Source: Oceanospirillales bacterium
Lineage (GTDB): Bacteria > Pseudomonadota > Gammaproteobacteria > Pseudomonadales > Balneatricaceae
Direction: 5' to 3'
Assembly (NCBI GenBank): GCA_018223185.1
Contig: JAAEYW010000029.1
Span: forward strand, 1 to 64,000
DNA length: 64,000 nucleotides
Part shown: in pieces, positions 49,099 to 57,214 of the stretch
Position numbering within the stretch: position 1 is the stretch's first letter
How the letters are laid out: every line of letters starts with the position of its first letter
Notes under the pieces: model-generated
What the model saw: only the letters and a program-made list of their open reading frames with translations
Database searches by the model: none
Told to the model about the DNA's origin: nothing
Position numbers and translations under genes: made by a program

Positions 49099-49152
49099 AA
49101 CCAAGTAATAACCCTTGGTTATTTTATATTTATTTGATAGCTTACCCTTGGT
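49099..49152. promoter_or_regulatory. Candidate operator: AACCAAG-N8-CTTGGTT dyad plus a half-site
   Basis: A perfect 7-bp inverted repeat AACCAAG (49099-49105) and CTTGGTT (49114-49120) separated by 8 bases. The half-site ACCCTTGGT recurs as a direct copy at 49144-49152, 33 bases downstream of its first occurrence at 49111-49119 (about three helical turns). It lies in the divergent promoter region between the MaoC and malonyl-CoA decarboxylase genes and so could control both directions. Confidence 0.6.
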
Positions 49153-49192
49153 ATAAATAAATTCTGCCCACCAGCAGCCATTGGAGGTCTCC

Positions 49193-50581
49193 ATGACATT
49201 GCCAGCCAGATATTATCCACAGCCCCCGCCCGACAACTCTTTGCTGGGACGCACACTGCGACAGCTGAGGCATTTATGGCGCGAACCACGGGGTAACAGC
49301 CAGCTGCCCCCTCTGCAGCTGAATCCGCAACTGGAACCGGAGGATATGGAGAAGCTGGCTGGCTGGATTGATGCCTGTCTCAGCAAAGACGGTGACAGTG
49401 TTACCGCCAGAAACCGGGCAGCCACTCTGGGCAGGAATTATCTTGAATTGAGCGAGCAGGGACGTCTGCGCTTCCTGATCCTGCTGGCAGAACGTTACGA
49501 CCTCGATCAACAAACCGTTGAACAGAGCTTCCTCCAGTGGAGTGAAGCCAGCCCGGAGCAGAAATATAGGGCCGAACAGACCCTGCGGGATGCTCTGGAT
49601 CCACCCCGGCTTAAGCTGCTGACCCAGTTCAGCAGTCTGCCGGAAGGGGTCAGATTTCTGGTGGATATGCGGGCAGATTTGTTGCAGCTGAAGCAGGAGT
49701 ATCCGCAACTCAAAGGCCTGGAAGCCGACCTGAAAAGACTCTTGATCAGTTGGTTTGATATCGGCTTGCTGCAACTTGAGCAGCTCAGCTGGCAGTCCAG
49801 TGCAGAGATACTGGAAAAGCTGATCGCTTATGAAGCCGTACATGCGATTCAAAGCTGGGAAGACCTGAAAAACCGTCTGGACTCCGATCGTCGCTGCTTT
49901 GCCTTTTTCCATCCGAGTATGCCCGCCGAACCACTGATTTTTATTGAAGTTGCGCTGGTGCAGGGACTGGCAGACAACGTTCAGCAACTGCTGGATCAGT
50001 CGGCCCCGGCGCTGCAACCGGAACAAGCGGACACCGCAATTTTCTATTCAATCTCCAATGCTCAGCCCGGCCTGGCAGGAATCAGTTTCGGTAACTTCCT
50101 GATTAAGCGAGTGGTCGGTCTGTTACAGAATGACCTGCCGGGACTGCAGCAATTCTCTACCCTCTCGCCCGTTCCCGGATTTTGCCGCTGGCTGGCCCAG
50201 CAGGACGACAGCAGTCTGAGTCAGCTTCCTGGCGGGGAGTTCTGGCGTCAGCGACCGCAACCGCGCATCTCACCTGACGGCCTGACCCGGGAGGGCAGTC
50301 GTGAGGCGCTATTACAACTGGTCGCCCACTACCTGTACCGGGTTTCCGGTGAAGGCAATGCCTGCAAGGATCCGGTGGCTCACTTCCATCTCAGTAACGG
50401 CGCCCGGATCGAACAACTTAACTGGCTGGCGGACACCTCTGAACGGGGGATGAAACAGTCCGCAGGGCTGATGGTGAACTACCTGTACCAGCTACCCCAT
50501 ATCGAAAGCCGCAGCCAGAAATACATTCTCAACGGTGAACGGGCGATCGCGCCCTCTCTGAAAAACCGACTCAAACTTTAG
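49193..50581 (+). CDS. mcd: Malonyl-CoA decarboxylase
   Basis: A 462-residue enzyme of the MLYCD family converting malonyl-CoA to acetyl-CoA and CO2. The C-terminal catalytic domain is clear: FFHPSMPAEPLIFIEVALVQ, FYSISNAQPGLAGISFGNFL, and DPVAHFHLSNGARIEQLNWL with the catalytic histidine, followed by SAGLMVNYLYQL. ATG 49193 is set by GGAGG at 49183-49187; an in-frame TTG four codons earlier is less likely. It is followed after 24 bases by the PhaB-like reductase. No malonate transporter or malonyl-CoA synthetase is obvious nearby. Confidence 0.94.
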   Translation: MTLPARYYPQPPPDNSLLGRTLRQLRHLWREPRGNSQLPPLQLNPQLEPEDMEKLAGWIDACLSKDGDSVTARNRAATLGRNYLELSEQGRLRFLILLAERYDLDQQTVEQSFLQWSEASPEQKYRAEQTLRDALDPPRLKLLTQFSSLPEGVRFLVDMRADLLQLKQEYPQLKGLEADLKRLLISWFDIGLLQLEQLSWQSSAEILEKLIAYEAVHAIQSWEDLKNRLDSDRRCFAFFHPSMPAEPLIFIEVALVQGLADNVQQLLDQSAPALQPEQADTAIFYSISNAQPGLAGISFGNFLIKRVVGLLQNDLPGLQQFSTLSPVPGFCRWLAQQDDSSLSQLPGGEFWRQRPQPRISPDGLTREGSREALLQLVAHYLYRVSGEGNACKDPVAHFHLSNGARIEQLNWLADTSERGMKQSAGLMVNYLYQLPHIESRSQKYILNGERAIAPSLKNRLKL

Positions 50582-50605
50582 ACATAACGACAGGAAGAAT
50601 TAACG

Positions 50606-51349
50606 ATGAATCAACGAATAGCAGTGGTGACCGGCGCGAATGGCGGCCTGGGTGAAAGTATGTGTATCGCAATGTGCCAACAGGGACACCGGGTTGTTGG
50701 CAGCTATCTGCCAGCGGCTGAGGCCGGAGCCCATGAGTGGCAGAGGCGGATGCAGTCTGATGGTTATCAGATCGCTATCTATCCGCTGGATGTTACCGAC
50801 TACGATCATTGCTGCAGCTTTATCCGCGCAGTGGAAGAGGAGGTGGGCCCGATCGATATTCTGGTCAACAATGCCGGAATCACTCGCGACGCGCCCCTGA
50901 AAAGGATGCAACCACAACAATGGCAGGAGGTGTTACGCACGAATCTGGATTCGATGTACAACATGTGCCAGCCGGTATTTGATGCTATGTGCAGCCGGGG
51001 ATTCGGGCGGATTGTGAATATCTCATCCCTGAATGGGGAACAGGGACAGTTTGGCCAGGCCAACTACTCTGCGGCAAAGGCCGGTATCTACGGTTTCACC
51101 AAAGCGATTGCCAAAGAGGGCGCAGGCAAAGGCGTCACGGTAAATGCGGTGTCTCCAGGCTTTATTGATACACCGATGGTACGTCAGATACCGGAAAATG
51201 TACTGCAGACCATTATCGCCGGGGTTCCGGTCGGCCGCCTGGGACAACCGGAAGAGATCTCCCGGGCGGTGGCATTCCTGACCGCGGACGATGCCGGTTA
51301 CATCACCGGCACCAATATTTCTGTGAATGGTGGCGTGTATATGAGCTAG
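50606..51349 (+). CDS. phaB: Acetoacetyl-CoA reductase (PhaB-like SDR)
   Basis: A 247-residue short-chain dehydrogenase. The cofactor motif VVTGANGGLGESM is at the N-terminus, LVNNAGITRDAPLKRM in the middle, and the active site in NISSLNGEQGQFGQANYSAAKAGIYGF (Ser, Tyr-x3-Lys). ISVNGGVYMS ends the protein. These features match NADPH acetoacetyl-CoA reductases that make (R)-3-hydroxybutyryl-CoA for polyhydroxybutyrate. No phaC or phaA is in the window. It is probably co-transcribed with mcd, which supplies acetyl-CoA. Confidence 0.9.
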   Translation: MNQRIAVVTGANGGLGESMCIAMCQQGHRVVGSYLPAAEAGAHEWQRRMQSDGYQIAIYPLDVTDYDHCCSFIRAVEEEVGPIDILVNNAGITRDAPLKRMQPQQWQEVLRTNLDSMYNMCQPVFDAMCSRGFGRIVNISSLNGEQGQFGQANYSAAKAGIYGFTKAIAKEGAGKGVTVNAVSPGFIDTPMVRQIPENVLQTIIAGVPVGRLGQPEEISRAVAFLTADDAGYITGTNISVNGGVYMS

Positions 51350-51360
51350 AACTTAATTTT

Positions 51361-51376
51361 GCCGGGATATCCCGGC
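51361..51376. terminator. Palindrome between phaB and the orphan gene
   Basis: GCCGGG-ATAT-CCCGGC, a perfect 16-base palindrome, lies 12 bases after the phaB stop and directly beyond the stop of the facing gene at 51378. No T tract follows on either strand, so it is a weak terminator candidate. Confidence 0.45.
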
Positions 51377-51377
51377 T

Positions 51378-51911
51378 TCAGTGAGTCAGTGGCGGCTGAT
51401 CCGGGACCGCACTGCCGTCAGCCGAAGCCTCTGACAACCATTCTGCAGCCACCATCACCCGCTGCAGCATATGTTCAAAAGAGTACCGCTGACCGGGGGG
51501 TAACGACAGAGTCATCCCCTCTCCTTCGGCTGGCAGCATAACAAACCGGACAAGCTTTCCCTCGGTTTTAATATCCACCCGCTGCACCAGAATACCGCTT
51601 TCCCCTAATGGAAACTGATCGGCGCCTTCCCGGAAAGGCGTTGAAAAGTCTGCCTGCTGAACAGCACCATACTTTTCAATTTCACCTAAGTTTTGCTGCT
51701 GATCAGGTTGCAGATGACTGGCGCTGTTCTCAGTGGGAAACGTATGCTCCTGAAACAGTTTAAAGAGGCGCAGAGCTAATCTTCGGGTCCACCAGGCCCG
51801 ATACTCTTTACCGTTCTCACACGCGCGGATCAGAATACGATCCTCAACTGAGTCGTAACTCAGGTTAATCTGATTCTGTGGCACTGGACTCACAGACGTC
51901 TGTTCTGTCAT
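51378..51911 (-). CDS. Unrecognised protein, 177 residues
   Basis: I do not recognise this protein. It is soluble-looking, with no signal peptide or membrane segment. Residues 16-53 look like a small domain (INLSYDSVEDRILIRACENG, then RAWWTRRLALRLFKLFQEH), a Gln- and Ser-rich linker follows (about 58-85), and a second ordered part ends with SFEHMLQRVMVAAEWLSEAS. It starts 8 bases after yigB and so is the last gene of the dapF-DUF484-xerC-yigB run. Codon use looks like the neighbours. It faces phaB tail to tail. Confidence 0.75.
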   Translation of the reverse strand: MTEQTSVSPVPQNQINLSYDSVEDRILIRACENGKEYRAWWTRRLALRLFKLFQEHTFPTENSASHLQPDQQQNLGEIEKYGAVQQADFSTPFREGADQFPLGESGILVQRVDIKTEGKLVRFVMLPAEGEGMTLSLPPGQRYSFEHMLQRVMVAAEWLSEASADGSAVPDQPPLTH

Positions 51912-51919
51912 TTACATAC

Positions 51920-52645
51920 CTAAAGAGTTGCACGATGATCAGAAAGTACGGCAATGTCAGCCACTTTATCCGGAATATCGCTCAGACAAGTGACACTATG
52001 ATCAGCCGGATCACCTTCAGGCCACTCCAACTGAGCCAGGTTGACCCAGATAGTCCAGAGCCCGGCATTTTTTGCCCCGGCAATATCGTGGTGCGGATTG
52101 TCACCAATATGGATCACCTGCTCAGGCCGCAGGTGATTCTCATGCAGCATACGCTCAAACATTAACGGATGAGGTTTCTCTTTACCTACACCATCAGCAT
52201 TCAGAGCAAAATCGAAGAGATCCCCCAGCCCAACCCGGTTAACATCGGCATTACCATTACTCAGTGCCCCTATCAGATAACCCGCCTGTTTCAGCTGCTC
52301 CAGCATCGTCCGCGCATGTTCAAACAGCTCAACCTGGTTACGCGCTTCTATAAATACTTCAAACGCCTGATGTGCCAGAGCCTCCGCCTGCTCCGGTGGA
52401 TAACCCGCATCCAACAGGCCCATTTCCAGCTGCTTCAGCCGGATCAGGGTAACGCTGTGACCAATCTCAGGGAAATGCTCCAGCGCCTTGCACTTCAGGT
52501 GTTCAAAATCCCGCAACTGATAACATTTTACAAACAGCTCTGCGTTCTCACTAAGCCAGCTGTATAACGTCTTATTTGCTTCGACAATCACCGGATCAAC
52601 TGCCCAGAGCGTGTCATCCAGATCAAAAGTAATACATTTAATCAT
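51920..52645 (-). CDS. yigB: HAD-family hydrolase (YigB-like)
   Basis: A 241-residue phosphatase of the haloacid dehalogenase superfamily. Motif I is FDLDDTLWAVDP (nucleophile D9), motif II is the serine in IGALSNGNADV, motif III the lysine near VGKEKPHPLMFE, and motif IV IGDNPHHDIAGAKNAG. The E. coli homologue at this position hydrolyses FMN and a riboflavin intermediate. ATG 52645 (MIKCITFDLDDTLW) overlaps the xerC stop by 8 bases; an earlier start would lie inside xerC. Confidence 0.93.
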   Translation of the reverse strand: MIKCITFDLDDTLWAVDPVIVEANKTLYSWLSENAELFVKCYQLRDFEHLKCKALEHFPEIGHSVTLIRLKQLEMGLLDAGYPPEQAEALAHQAFEVFIEARNQVELFEHARTMLEQLKQAGYLIGALSNGNADVNRVGLGDLFDFALNADGVGKEKPHPLMFERMLHENHLRPEQVIHIGDNPHHDIAGAKNAGLWTIWVNLAQLEWPEGDPADHSVTCLSDIPDKVADIAVLSDHRATL

Positions 52646-53585
52646 CGTCTTTACCGGCCTTCCTGTGCGACTGTTTGTGAGCCCGGGGGTGGGCTTTATC
52701 GTAAACATCCATCAGATGCCTGAAATCAAGATGGGTATAAATCTGAGTGGTGGAAATATCAGAGTGTCCCAGCAATTCCTGCACCGCACGAAGATCGCCA
52801 CTGGATTCGAGCATATGACTGGCGAACGAGTGGCGCAGGCGGTGCGGATAAACCTTGCCCTGAGTATGCTGCATTTTTGCCCGACGGTCGACTCGCAACT
52901 GAACGCTGCGGGTGCTGATGCGGGTGCCTCGTTTACTGACAAACAGCGCCATCTCTTCCGGGCGGGCCATACTATCGCGAAGATCAAGCCAGCAATCCAG
53001 TGCCTGCATCGCCTTCCGGCCAATCGGCAGCAAGCGCTCCTTAGAACCCTTACCCACAACCCGCAGGGTTGCATCCTGCCAGTCAATACTGTGAAGATCC
53101 AGGCTGACGAGCTCTGACAAACGCAGACCTGAAGAGTAGATAAGCTCTAAAATCGCCTGATCGCGACACTCAAGCGGGTCGGTTTCACTCTCATCCTGAT
53201 CAAGCAGCTGATTCAGCTGATCAACATCCAGTGTCTGAGGCAATCGACGGGGACTTCGGGGCGCCTGTATACCCAGCGCCGGGTTCTGTTTCACCAGCCC
53301 TTCCCGGTACAGATATTTATAGAAACTGCGGATTGCAGAGAGTAATCGCTGAATGCTTTTGCCTCCCAGTCCCTCGCGATGGACCCAGGCAACAAAATTA
53401 CGGATATGTTTAGCCTCAATCCGGGCCCAATCCACCCGGCCATCGGGAAACAGTGTACTGTGCTGCAGATAGTCCTGCAGCCGGCCCAGATCACGTTGGT
53501 AATTGCTGAGGGTGTGACGGGAATACTGCCGTTCGCTGCTCAGATAGGCATAAAACCCATCCAGAGCAGCGTTGCCAGAGCTCAT
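52638..53585 (-). CDS. xerC: Tyrosine recombinase XerC
   Basis: A 315-residue site-specific recombinase acting with XerD at dif to resolve chromosome dimers. The N-terminal SAM-like core-binding domain covers about 1-100 (LSSERQYSRHTLSNYQRDL). The catalytic residues appear in order: R in YSSGLRLSELVSLDL, K in VGKGSKERLLPIG, HxxR in PHRLRHSFASHML, H in LLGHSDISTTQ and nucleophile Y in IYTHLDFRHL. It lies in the conserved dapF-DUF484-xerC-yigB order and is a housekeeping gene, not a mobile element integrase. Confidence 0.96.
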   Translation of the reverse strand: MSSGNAALDGFYAYLSSERQYSRHTLSNYQRDLGRLQDYLQHSTLFPDGRVDWARIEAKHIRNFVAWVHREGLGGKSIQRLLSAIRSFYKYLYREGLVKQNPALGIQAPRSPRRLPQTLDVDQLNQLLDQDESETDPLECRDQAILELIYSSGLRLSELVSLDLHSIDWQDATLRVVGKGSKERLLPIGRKAMQALDCWLDLRDSMARPEEMALFVSKRGTRISTRSVQLRVDRRAKMQHTQGKVYPHRLRHSFASHMLESSGDLRAVQELLGHSDISTTQIYTHLDFRHLMDVYDKAHPRAHKQSHRKAGKDDD

Positions 53586-53604
53586 ATTAAAAAAAGCTCA
53601 TCAA

Positions 53605-54333
53605 TCAGGCCTTGCGGCCCTGCAACAGTGGAGAGACCACCCGGCTCAGTGCCTGACCGATATAATCGAGAAACAGGGTGCCCTGATTACTTTGGAAATA
53701 AGTCGCATCGAAGCTGCCAATCGCCAATAATCCCAGCGTTTCACCTTTAACCAGCGGTACCGCGGCGGCCGATTTCACCTTGAAGGCCTGTTCACGGAAC
53801 ATAAACTGGTTTTGCAGTTCGGTCAGATTCCCGCAACGGGTCTGTGACTGATCCACCAGCGCATCGATTGCCGCAGCGTCATCTCGCGACATCAGCCGCA
53901 GATTATTCTGCTCTTCCGGCTGATCACTGAACAGAACCAGTGCGGTGGTATCACTGTTAAAGTCCTGACACAGACTCTCATCGATGGCGACCGCCACATC
54001 GTCGAGGGTTTCAGCATCCATCAGCGCCAGAATCATCTTTTTAGTTTTACTGAACTGGATATCATTTTCCCGTGCGACACCGATCATATCGCCGAGATAG
54101 TCGTGCAACTCGCGGTTTTTCTGGCGCAGCAGACTGGTCTGACGTTCCACCAGCGAAACGGTGGTACCACGCTGATGGGGGACATACAGTTTCTCCAACA
54201 GATATTCATTGCCGCTGAAGAAATCCGGATGCTGCTGCAGGTATTCAGCAACCTGTACAGCGCTGATTTCTGTCTTCGCATCGACAGTCGAAACCACTGC
54301 GGTTTTGATCGCTTCTGACTTATTATCGCTCAT
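53605..54333 (-). CDS. DUF484 (YigA-like) protein
   Basis: A 242-residue protein of the DUF484 family, with a GAF-like fold. [20 protein letters not shown] and [21 protein letters not shown] are the family hallmarks, and the C-terminal part has [20 protein letters not shown]. Its function is not established. It overlaps dapF by 4 bases and precedes xerC by 19 bases, as in Pseudomonas and E. coli. Confidence 0.92.
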   Translation of the reverse strand: MSDNKSEAIKTAVVSTVDAKTEISAVQVAEYLQQHPDFFSGNEYLLEKLYVPHQRGTTVSLVERQTSLLRQKNRELHDYLGDMIGVARENDIQFSKTKKMILALMDAETLDDVAVAIDESLCQDFNSDTTALVLFSDQPEEQNNLRLMSRDDAAAIDALVDQSQTRCGNLTELQNQFMFREQAFKVKSAAAVPLVKGETLGLLAIGSFDATYFQSNQGTLFLDYIGQALSRVVSPLLQGRKA

Positions 54334-55160
54334 ATAAAGATCTGCCCCTCGTACACAGTCGTGGCTGGCCCGGTCATAATCAGTGGCTCACCCTCACCGG
54401 CCCACTCAATCAGAAGTGTGCCACCTGGCAGGTGAACTGTCACTTTATCATCCAGCAACCCGCGTAAACGACCCGCAACAACCGCAGCACAGGCACCGGT
54501 ACCACAGGCCTTAGTTTCACCGGCTCCCCGTTCATAAACACGCAAACGGATCTCGGCGCCGCTGATCACTTCCATAAAGCCGATATTCGCTTTAGCCGGA
54601 AACGCAGGGTGAGACTCCAGAACCGGTCCCCAGGTTTCAACCGGGGCCCGATCAACCGCATCCACCACCAGCACACCATGGGGGTTACCCATAGACACCG
54701 CGCTGATCTGAACAGTTTGCCCCTCAACGTCGATCGGGTAAGTAGCGGCCTGATGATCGGCGCTAAAGGGAATCTTCTGAGGCTCCAGTACCGGCACACC
54801 CATATCCACTCTCACCTGCTTATCTTCAGTGATGGTCAGGTAGATCGGGCCCTTCTGGGTTTCAACGGCAATGGTTTCTTTCGCCGTCAGGCGCTTATCA
54901 CGGACAAACTTCGCAAAACAGCGGGCACCATTTCCGCAATGCTCTACTTCGCTGCCATCTGCATTGAAAATCCGGTAACGGAAATCCATATCGGGGTTAG
55001 TCGGTGGTTCAACAATCAGCATCTGATCAAAACCAACACCAAAATTCCGGTCCGCCAGTCGTGAAACAATCGCGGAATTTACCTTAACTTTCTGAGTTAC
55101 GGTATCCAGCACCAGAAAGTCATTGCCCAGACCATGCATTTTAGTAAATCGAACTAACAT
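54330..55160 (-). CDS. dapF: Diaminopimelate epimerase
   Basis: A 276-residue cofactor-independent epimerase converting LL- to meso-diaminopimelate for lysine and peptidoglycan. The two active-site cysteines sit in [14 protein letters not shown] and [14 protein letters not shown]. The N-terminus is [20 protein letters not shown]. It follows lysA, which uses the product, after 155 bases. A GCGCTG/CAGCGC inverted repeat (55177-55182 with 55189-55194) lies just upstream of its ribosome site. Confidence 0.97.
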   Translation of the reverse strand: MLVRFTKMHGLGNDFLVLDTVTQKVKVNSAIVSRLADRNFGVGFDQMLIVEPPTNPDMDFRYRIFNADGSEVEHCGNGARCFAKFVRDKRLTAKETIAVETQKGPIYLTITEDKQVRVDMGVPVLEPQKIPFSADHQAATYPIDVEGQTVQISAVSMGNPHGVLVVDAVDRAPVETWGPVLESHPAFPAKANIGFMEVISGAEIRLRVYERGAGETKACGTGACAAVVAGRLRGLLDDKVTVHLPGGTLLIEWAGEGEPLIMTGPATTVYEGQIFI

Positions 55161-55315
55161 AGTTATCTCTTCAGGCGCGCTGATAGGACAGCGCTTTGCC
55201 TTTTTACGGGGCTTACTCAGCCCATCTTTTTTAGACGATCTTTTCAGTCAACTTCATGAGCAGATCTCAACCACACTGTTTAAGACAAACAGCCGAATAA
55301 AACAGCTTAAGGCTA

Positions 55316-56566
55316 TCAGCCTGGCAGAACAGTTTCACCGCGCAGCTGGTCCGCTATCGTTTCACGCTTGCGAATCAGATGAACCTGATTATCATCCACC
55401 ATCACTTCAGCGGCCCGGTTGCGGGTATTGTAATTCGAGCTCATACCAAAACCATAAGCACCGGCAGAACAGACCGCCAGCAGGTCACCCGGCTCGATGT
55501 TCAGCTCCCGGTCTTTGCCCAGAAAATCGCCTGATTCACATACCGGACCGACCAGGTCAAAACGGCGCACTTCGCCCTCTTCGCGAATCTCTGCCGGAAT
55601 AATCTCCATATAGGCACTATAAAGCGCCGGACGGATCAGATCATTCATTGCACCATCAATGATGGCAAAGTTCTTATGCTCTGTGCACTTCAGAAACTCG
55701 ACCTTAGTGATCAGTATTCCCGCATTCGCCGCGATAGAGCGGCCCGGCTCAAAAATCAGTTTCAGCGGACGATCACCCAGTTTATCAATCACGGCCCCGA
55801 TATACTCTTGTGGAGTCGGTGGCACCTCATCGGTATAACACACGCCCAGACCACCCCCCAGATCCAGATGCCTGATGGTGATTCCCTGCTCTGCCAGAGT
55901 ATCAATCAGCAGCAACAGCCGGTCCAGTGCATCCAGGAACGGTGCAATCTCCGTTAGCTGGGAACCAATATGGCAATCCACACCCTGAACATCCAGATGG
56001 CTCAGACTATTGGCATAGGTGTAGATGCGCACAGCATCATCGATCGCCACGCCAAACTTATTATCCTTCAGACCGGTGGAGATATACGGATGAGTACCGG
56101 CATCCACATCAGGATTAACCCGCAACGAAATCGCCGCCACTTTATCGAGTTCGCTGGCAACGCTGTTCAGACGATCCAGTTCCGCCTCAGATTCAACATT
56201 AAAACAGTGTATCCCCAGCTCAAGAGCCCGGCGCATCTCATCTTCACGCTTGGCGACGCCAGAAAACACCACCTTTGCAGGATCGCCTCCAGCCTTAACA
56301 ACCCGTTCCAGTTCGCCCAGAGAGACAATGTCAAAACCCGCACCGAGACGGGCCAGCACATTCAGCACACCGATATTTGAGTTAGCTTTTACCGCATAAC
56401 AGACCAGCGCATCACGGCCTTCAAGCGCCTGAGCATAATTAAGATAAGCACGCTCCAGTGCATCACGGGAATAGATATAGGTCGGCGTGCCAAACTCTTC
56501 GGCGATCCGGCTGACCGGAACTTCTTCGGCACAGAGACGGCCGTTCAAATATTGAAAATTATCCAT
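55316..56566 (-). CDS. lysA: Diaminopimelate decarboxylase
   Basis: A 416-residue PLP enzyme of the alanine-racemase fold converting meso-diaminopimelate to lysine. The PLP lysine is in CYAVKANSNIGVLNVL, the phosphate-binding loop is DLGGGLGVCY, and the C-terminal CESGDFLGKDREL supplies the catalytic cysteine from the other subunit. It follows the small lptM gene by 85 bases and precedes dapF, as in Pseudomonas. Confidence 0.97.
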   Translation of the reverse strand: MDNFQYLNGRLCAEEVPVSRIAEEFGTPTYIYSRDALERAYLNYAQALEGRDALVCYAVKANSNIGVLNVLARLGAGFDIVSLGELERVVKAGGDPAKVVFSGVAKREDEMRRALELGIHCFNVESEAELDRLNSVASELDKVAAISLRVNPDVDAGTHPYISTGLKDNKFGVAIDDAVRIYTYANSLSHLDVQGVDCHIGSQLTEIAPFLDALDRLLLLIDTLAEQGITIRHLDLGGGLGVCYTDEVPPTPQEYIGAVIDKLGDRPLKLIFEPGRSIAANAGILITKVEFLKCTEHKNFAIIDGAMNDLIRPALYSAYMEIIPAEIREEGEVRRFDLVGPVCESGDFLGKDRELNIEPGDLLAVCSAGAYGFGMSSNYNTRNRAAEVMVDDNQVHLIRKRETIADQLRGETVLPG

Positions 56567-56651
56567 TGTCTTCTTTCTGTATCAAATAGGGTTACTGCTC
56601 AGGAGTGCTGAGCCTGTTAGTTCAACAGTGAAAAACTGAAAGTTTCTGAGA

Positions 56652-56762
56652 CTACTGCTGTGTCTGTTGCGGCGCTTCATCGGGCAGGTAAAGCTTACCT
56701 TTCTGTCCGCAACCACTGACCAACAGAGCACTGAAAAAAATGGCGATCCAACAGGCTTTCAC
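56652..56762 (-). CDS. lptM: LptM/YifL small lipoprotein
   Basis: A 36-residue lipoprotein beginning with GTG at 56760-56762. It reads MKACWIAIFFSALLVSGCGQ then KGKLYLPDEAPQQTQQ. A hydrophobic signal is followed by the lipobox LVSGC, with the acylated cysteine at 18, and the conserved GCGQKGKLYLP that marks the LptM/YifL family. AGGA lies 9 bases upstream of the GTG. LptM assists oxidative assembly of the LptD/LptE outer-membrane LPS translocon. Its position upstream of lysA-dapF and divergent from cyaY is the conserved one. Confidence 0.9.
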   Translation of the reverse strand: MKACWIAIFFSALLVSGCGQKGKLYLPDEAPQQTQQ

Positions 56763-56795
56763 GGCGTTTATTCCTGATATTAGATTAATCGTCCG

Positions 56796-56801
56796 ATTAT
56801 A
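56796..56801 (-). promoter_or_regulatory. Candidate -10 box for lptM-lysA
   Basis: On the minus strand this reads TATAAT within GCTGTATAATCGG, 33 bases before the lptM start. No strong -35 is seen. The same GCTGTATAAT string occurs upstream of argH. Confidence 0.35.
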
Positions 56802-56835
56802 CAGCGCTGTTGCCATGATGAGTACCTGAACGAAC

Positions 56836-56846
56836 TGCTATATACT
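56836..56846 (+). promoter_or_regulatory. Candidate extended -10 for cyaY
   Basis: TGCTATATACT has the TGnTATA form of an extended -10 promoter, about 40 bases before the cyaY start. No clear -35 is present, which is acceptable for the extended type. Confidence 0.35.
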
Positions 56847-56884
56847 CATCCCCTGATGATAATTTTTCGCCTGCGAGTATGACA

Positions 56885-57202
56885 ATGAACGAATCTGAAT
56901 TTAACCAACGCGTTGATGACACCCTGGAGCTGATTGAAGAGGTTCTGGATGAGGCGGAAACCGATCTCGACGTTATCAATAACGGCGGCGTGCTGACCAT
57001 CATATGTGAAAATAAAAGCCAGGTAATTCTTACCCGTCAGACCCCGGTCAAACAGCTCTGGCTGGCGGCCCGCAGCGGAGGTTTTCACTTCGACTTCAAC
57101 GGCGAAACCTGGATACGCGACAGTGATAGCGCGCCGCTGAATAATGTCCTGAGCGACATCTTCTCTGAACAGGCTGGCGAACAGTTCAGCTTTGATCTGT
57201 AA
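56885..57202 (+). CDS. cyaY: Frataxin-like iron donor CyaY
   Basis: A 105-residue acidic protein of the frataxin family, which binds iron and modulates Fe-S cluster assembly with IscS. The acidic first helix EEVLDEAETDLDVINNGG and the following strands LTIICENKSQVILTRQTP and KQLWLAARSGGFHFDF are typical. ATG 56885 has GAG 7 bases upstream; an ATG two codons earlier (56879) is possible but too close to that site. Divergent from lptM. Confidence 0.95.
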   Translation: MNESEFNQRVDDTLELIEEVLDEAETDLDVINNGGVLTIICENKSQVILTRQTPVKQLWLAARSGGFHFDFNGETWIRDSDSAPLNNVLSDIFSEQAGEQFSFDL

Positions 57203-57214
57203 GGATAAAAACCG

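Noticed and set aside
49274-50026. 250-codon frame antisense to malonyl-CoA decarboxylase
   Set aside because: The decarboxylase on the plus strand explains the region; the antisense protein has no family character.
52638-53585. XerC as an integrase marking a mobile island
   Set aside because: Its operon context (dapF, DUF484, yigB) is the conserved chromosomal one, and there are no att-like repeats or phage genes.
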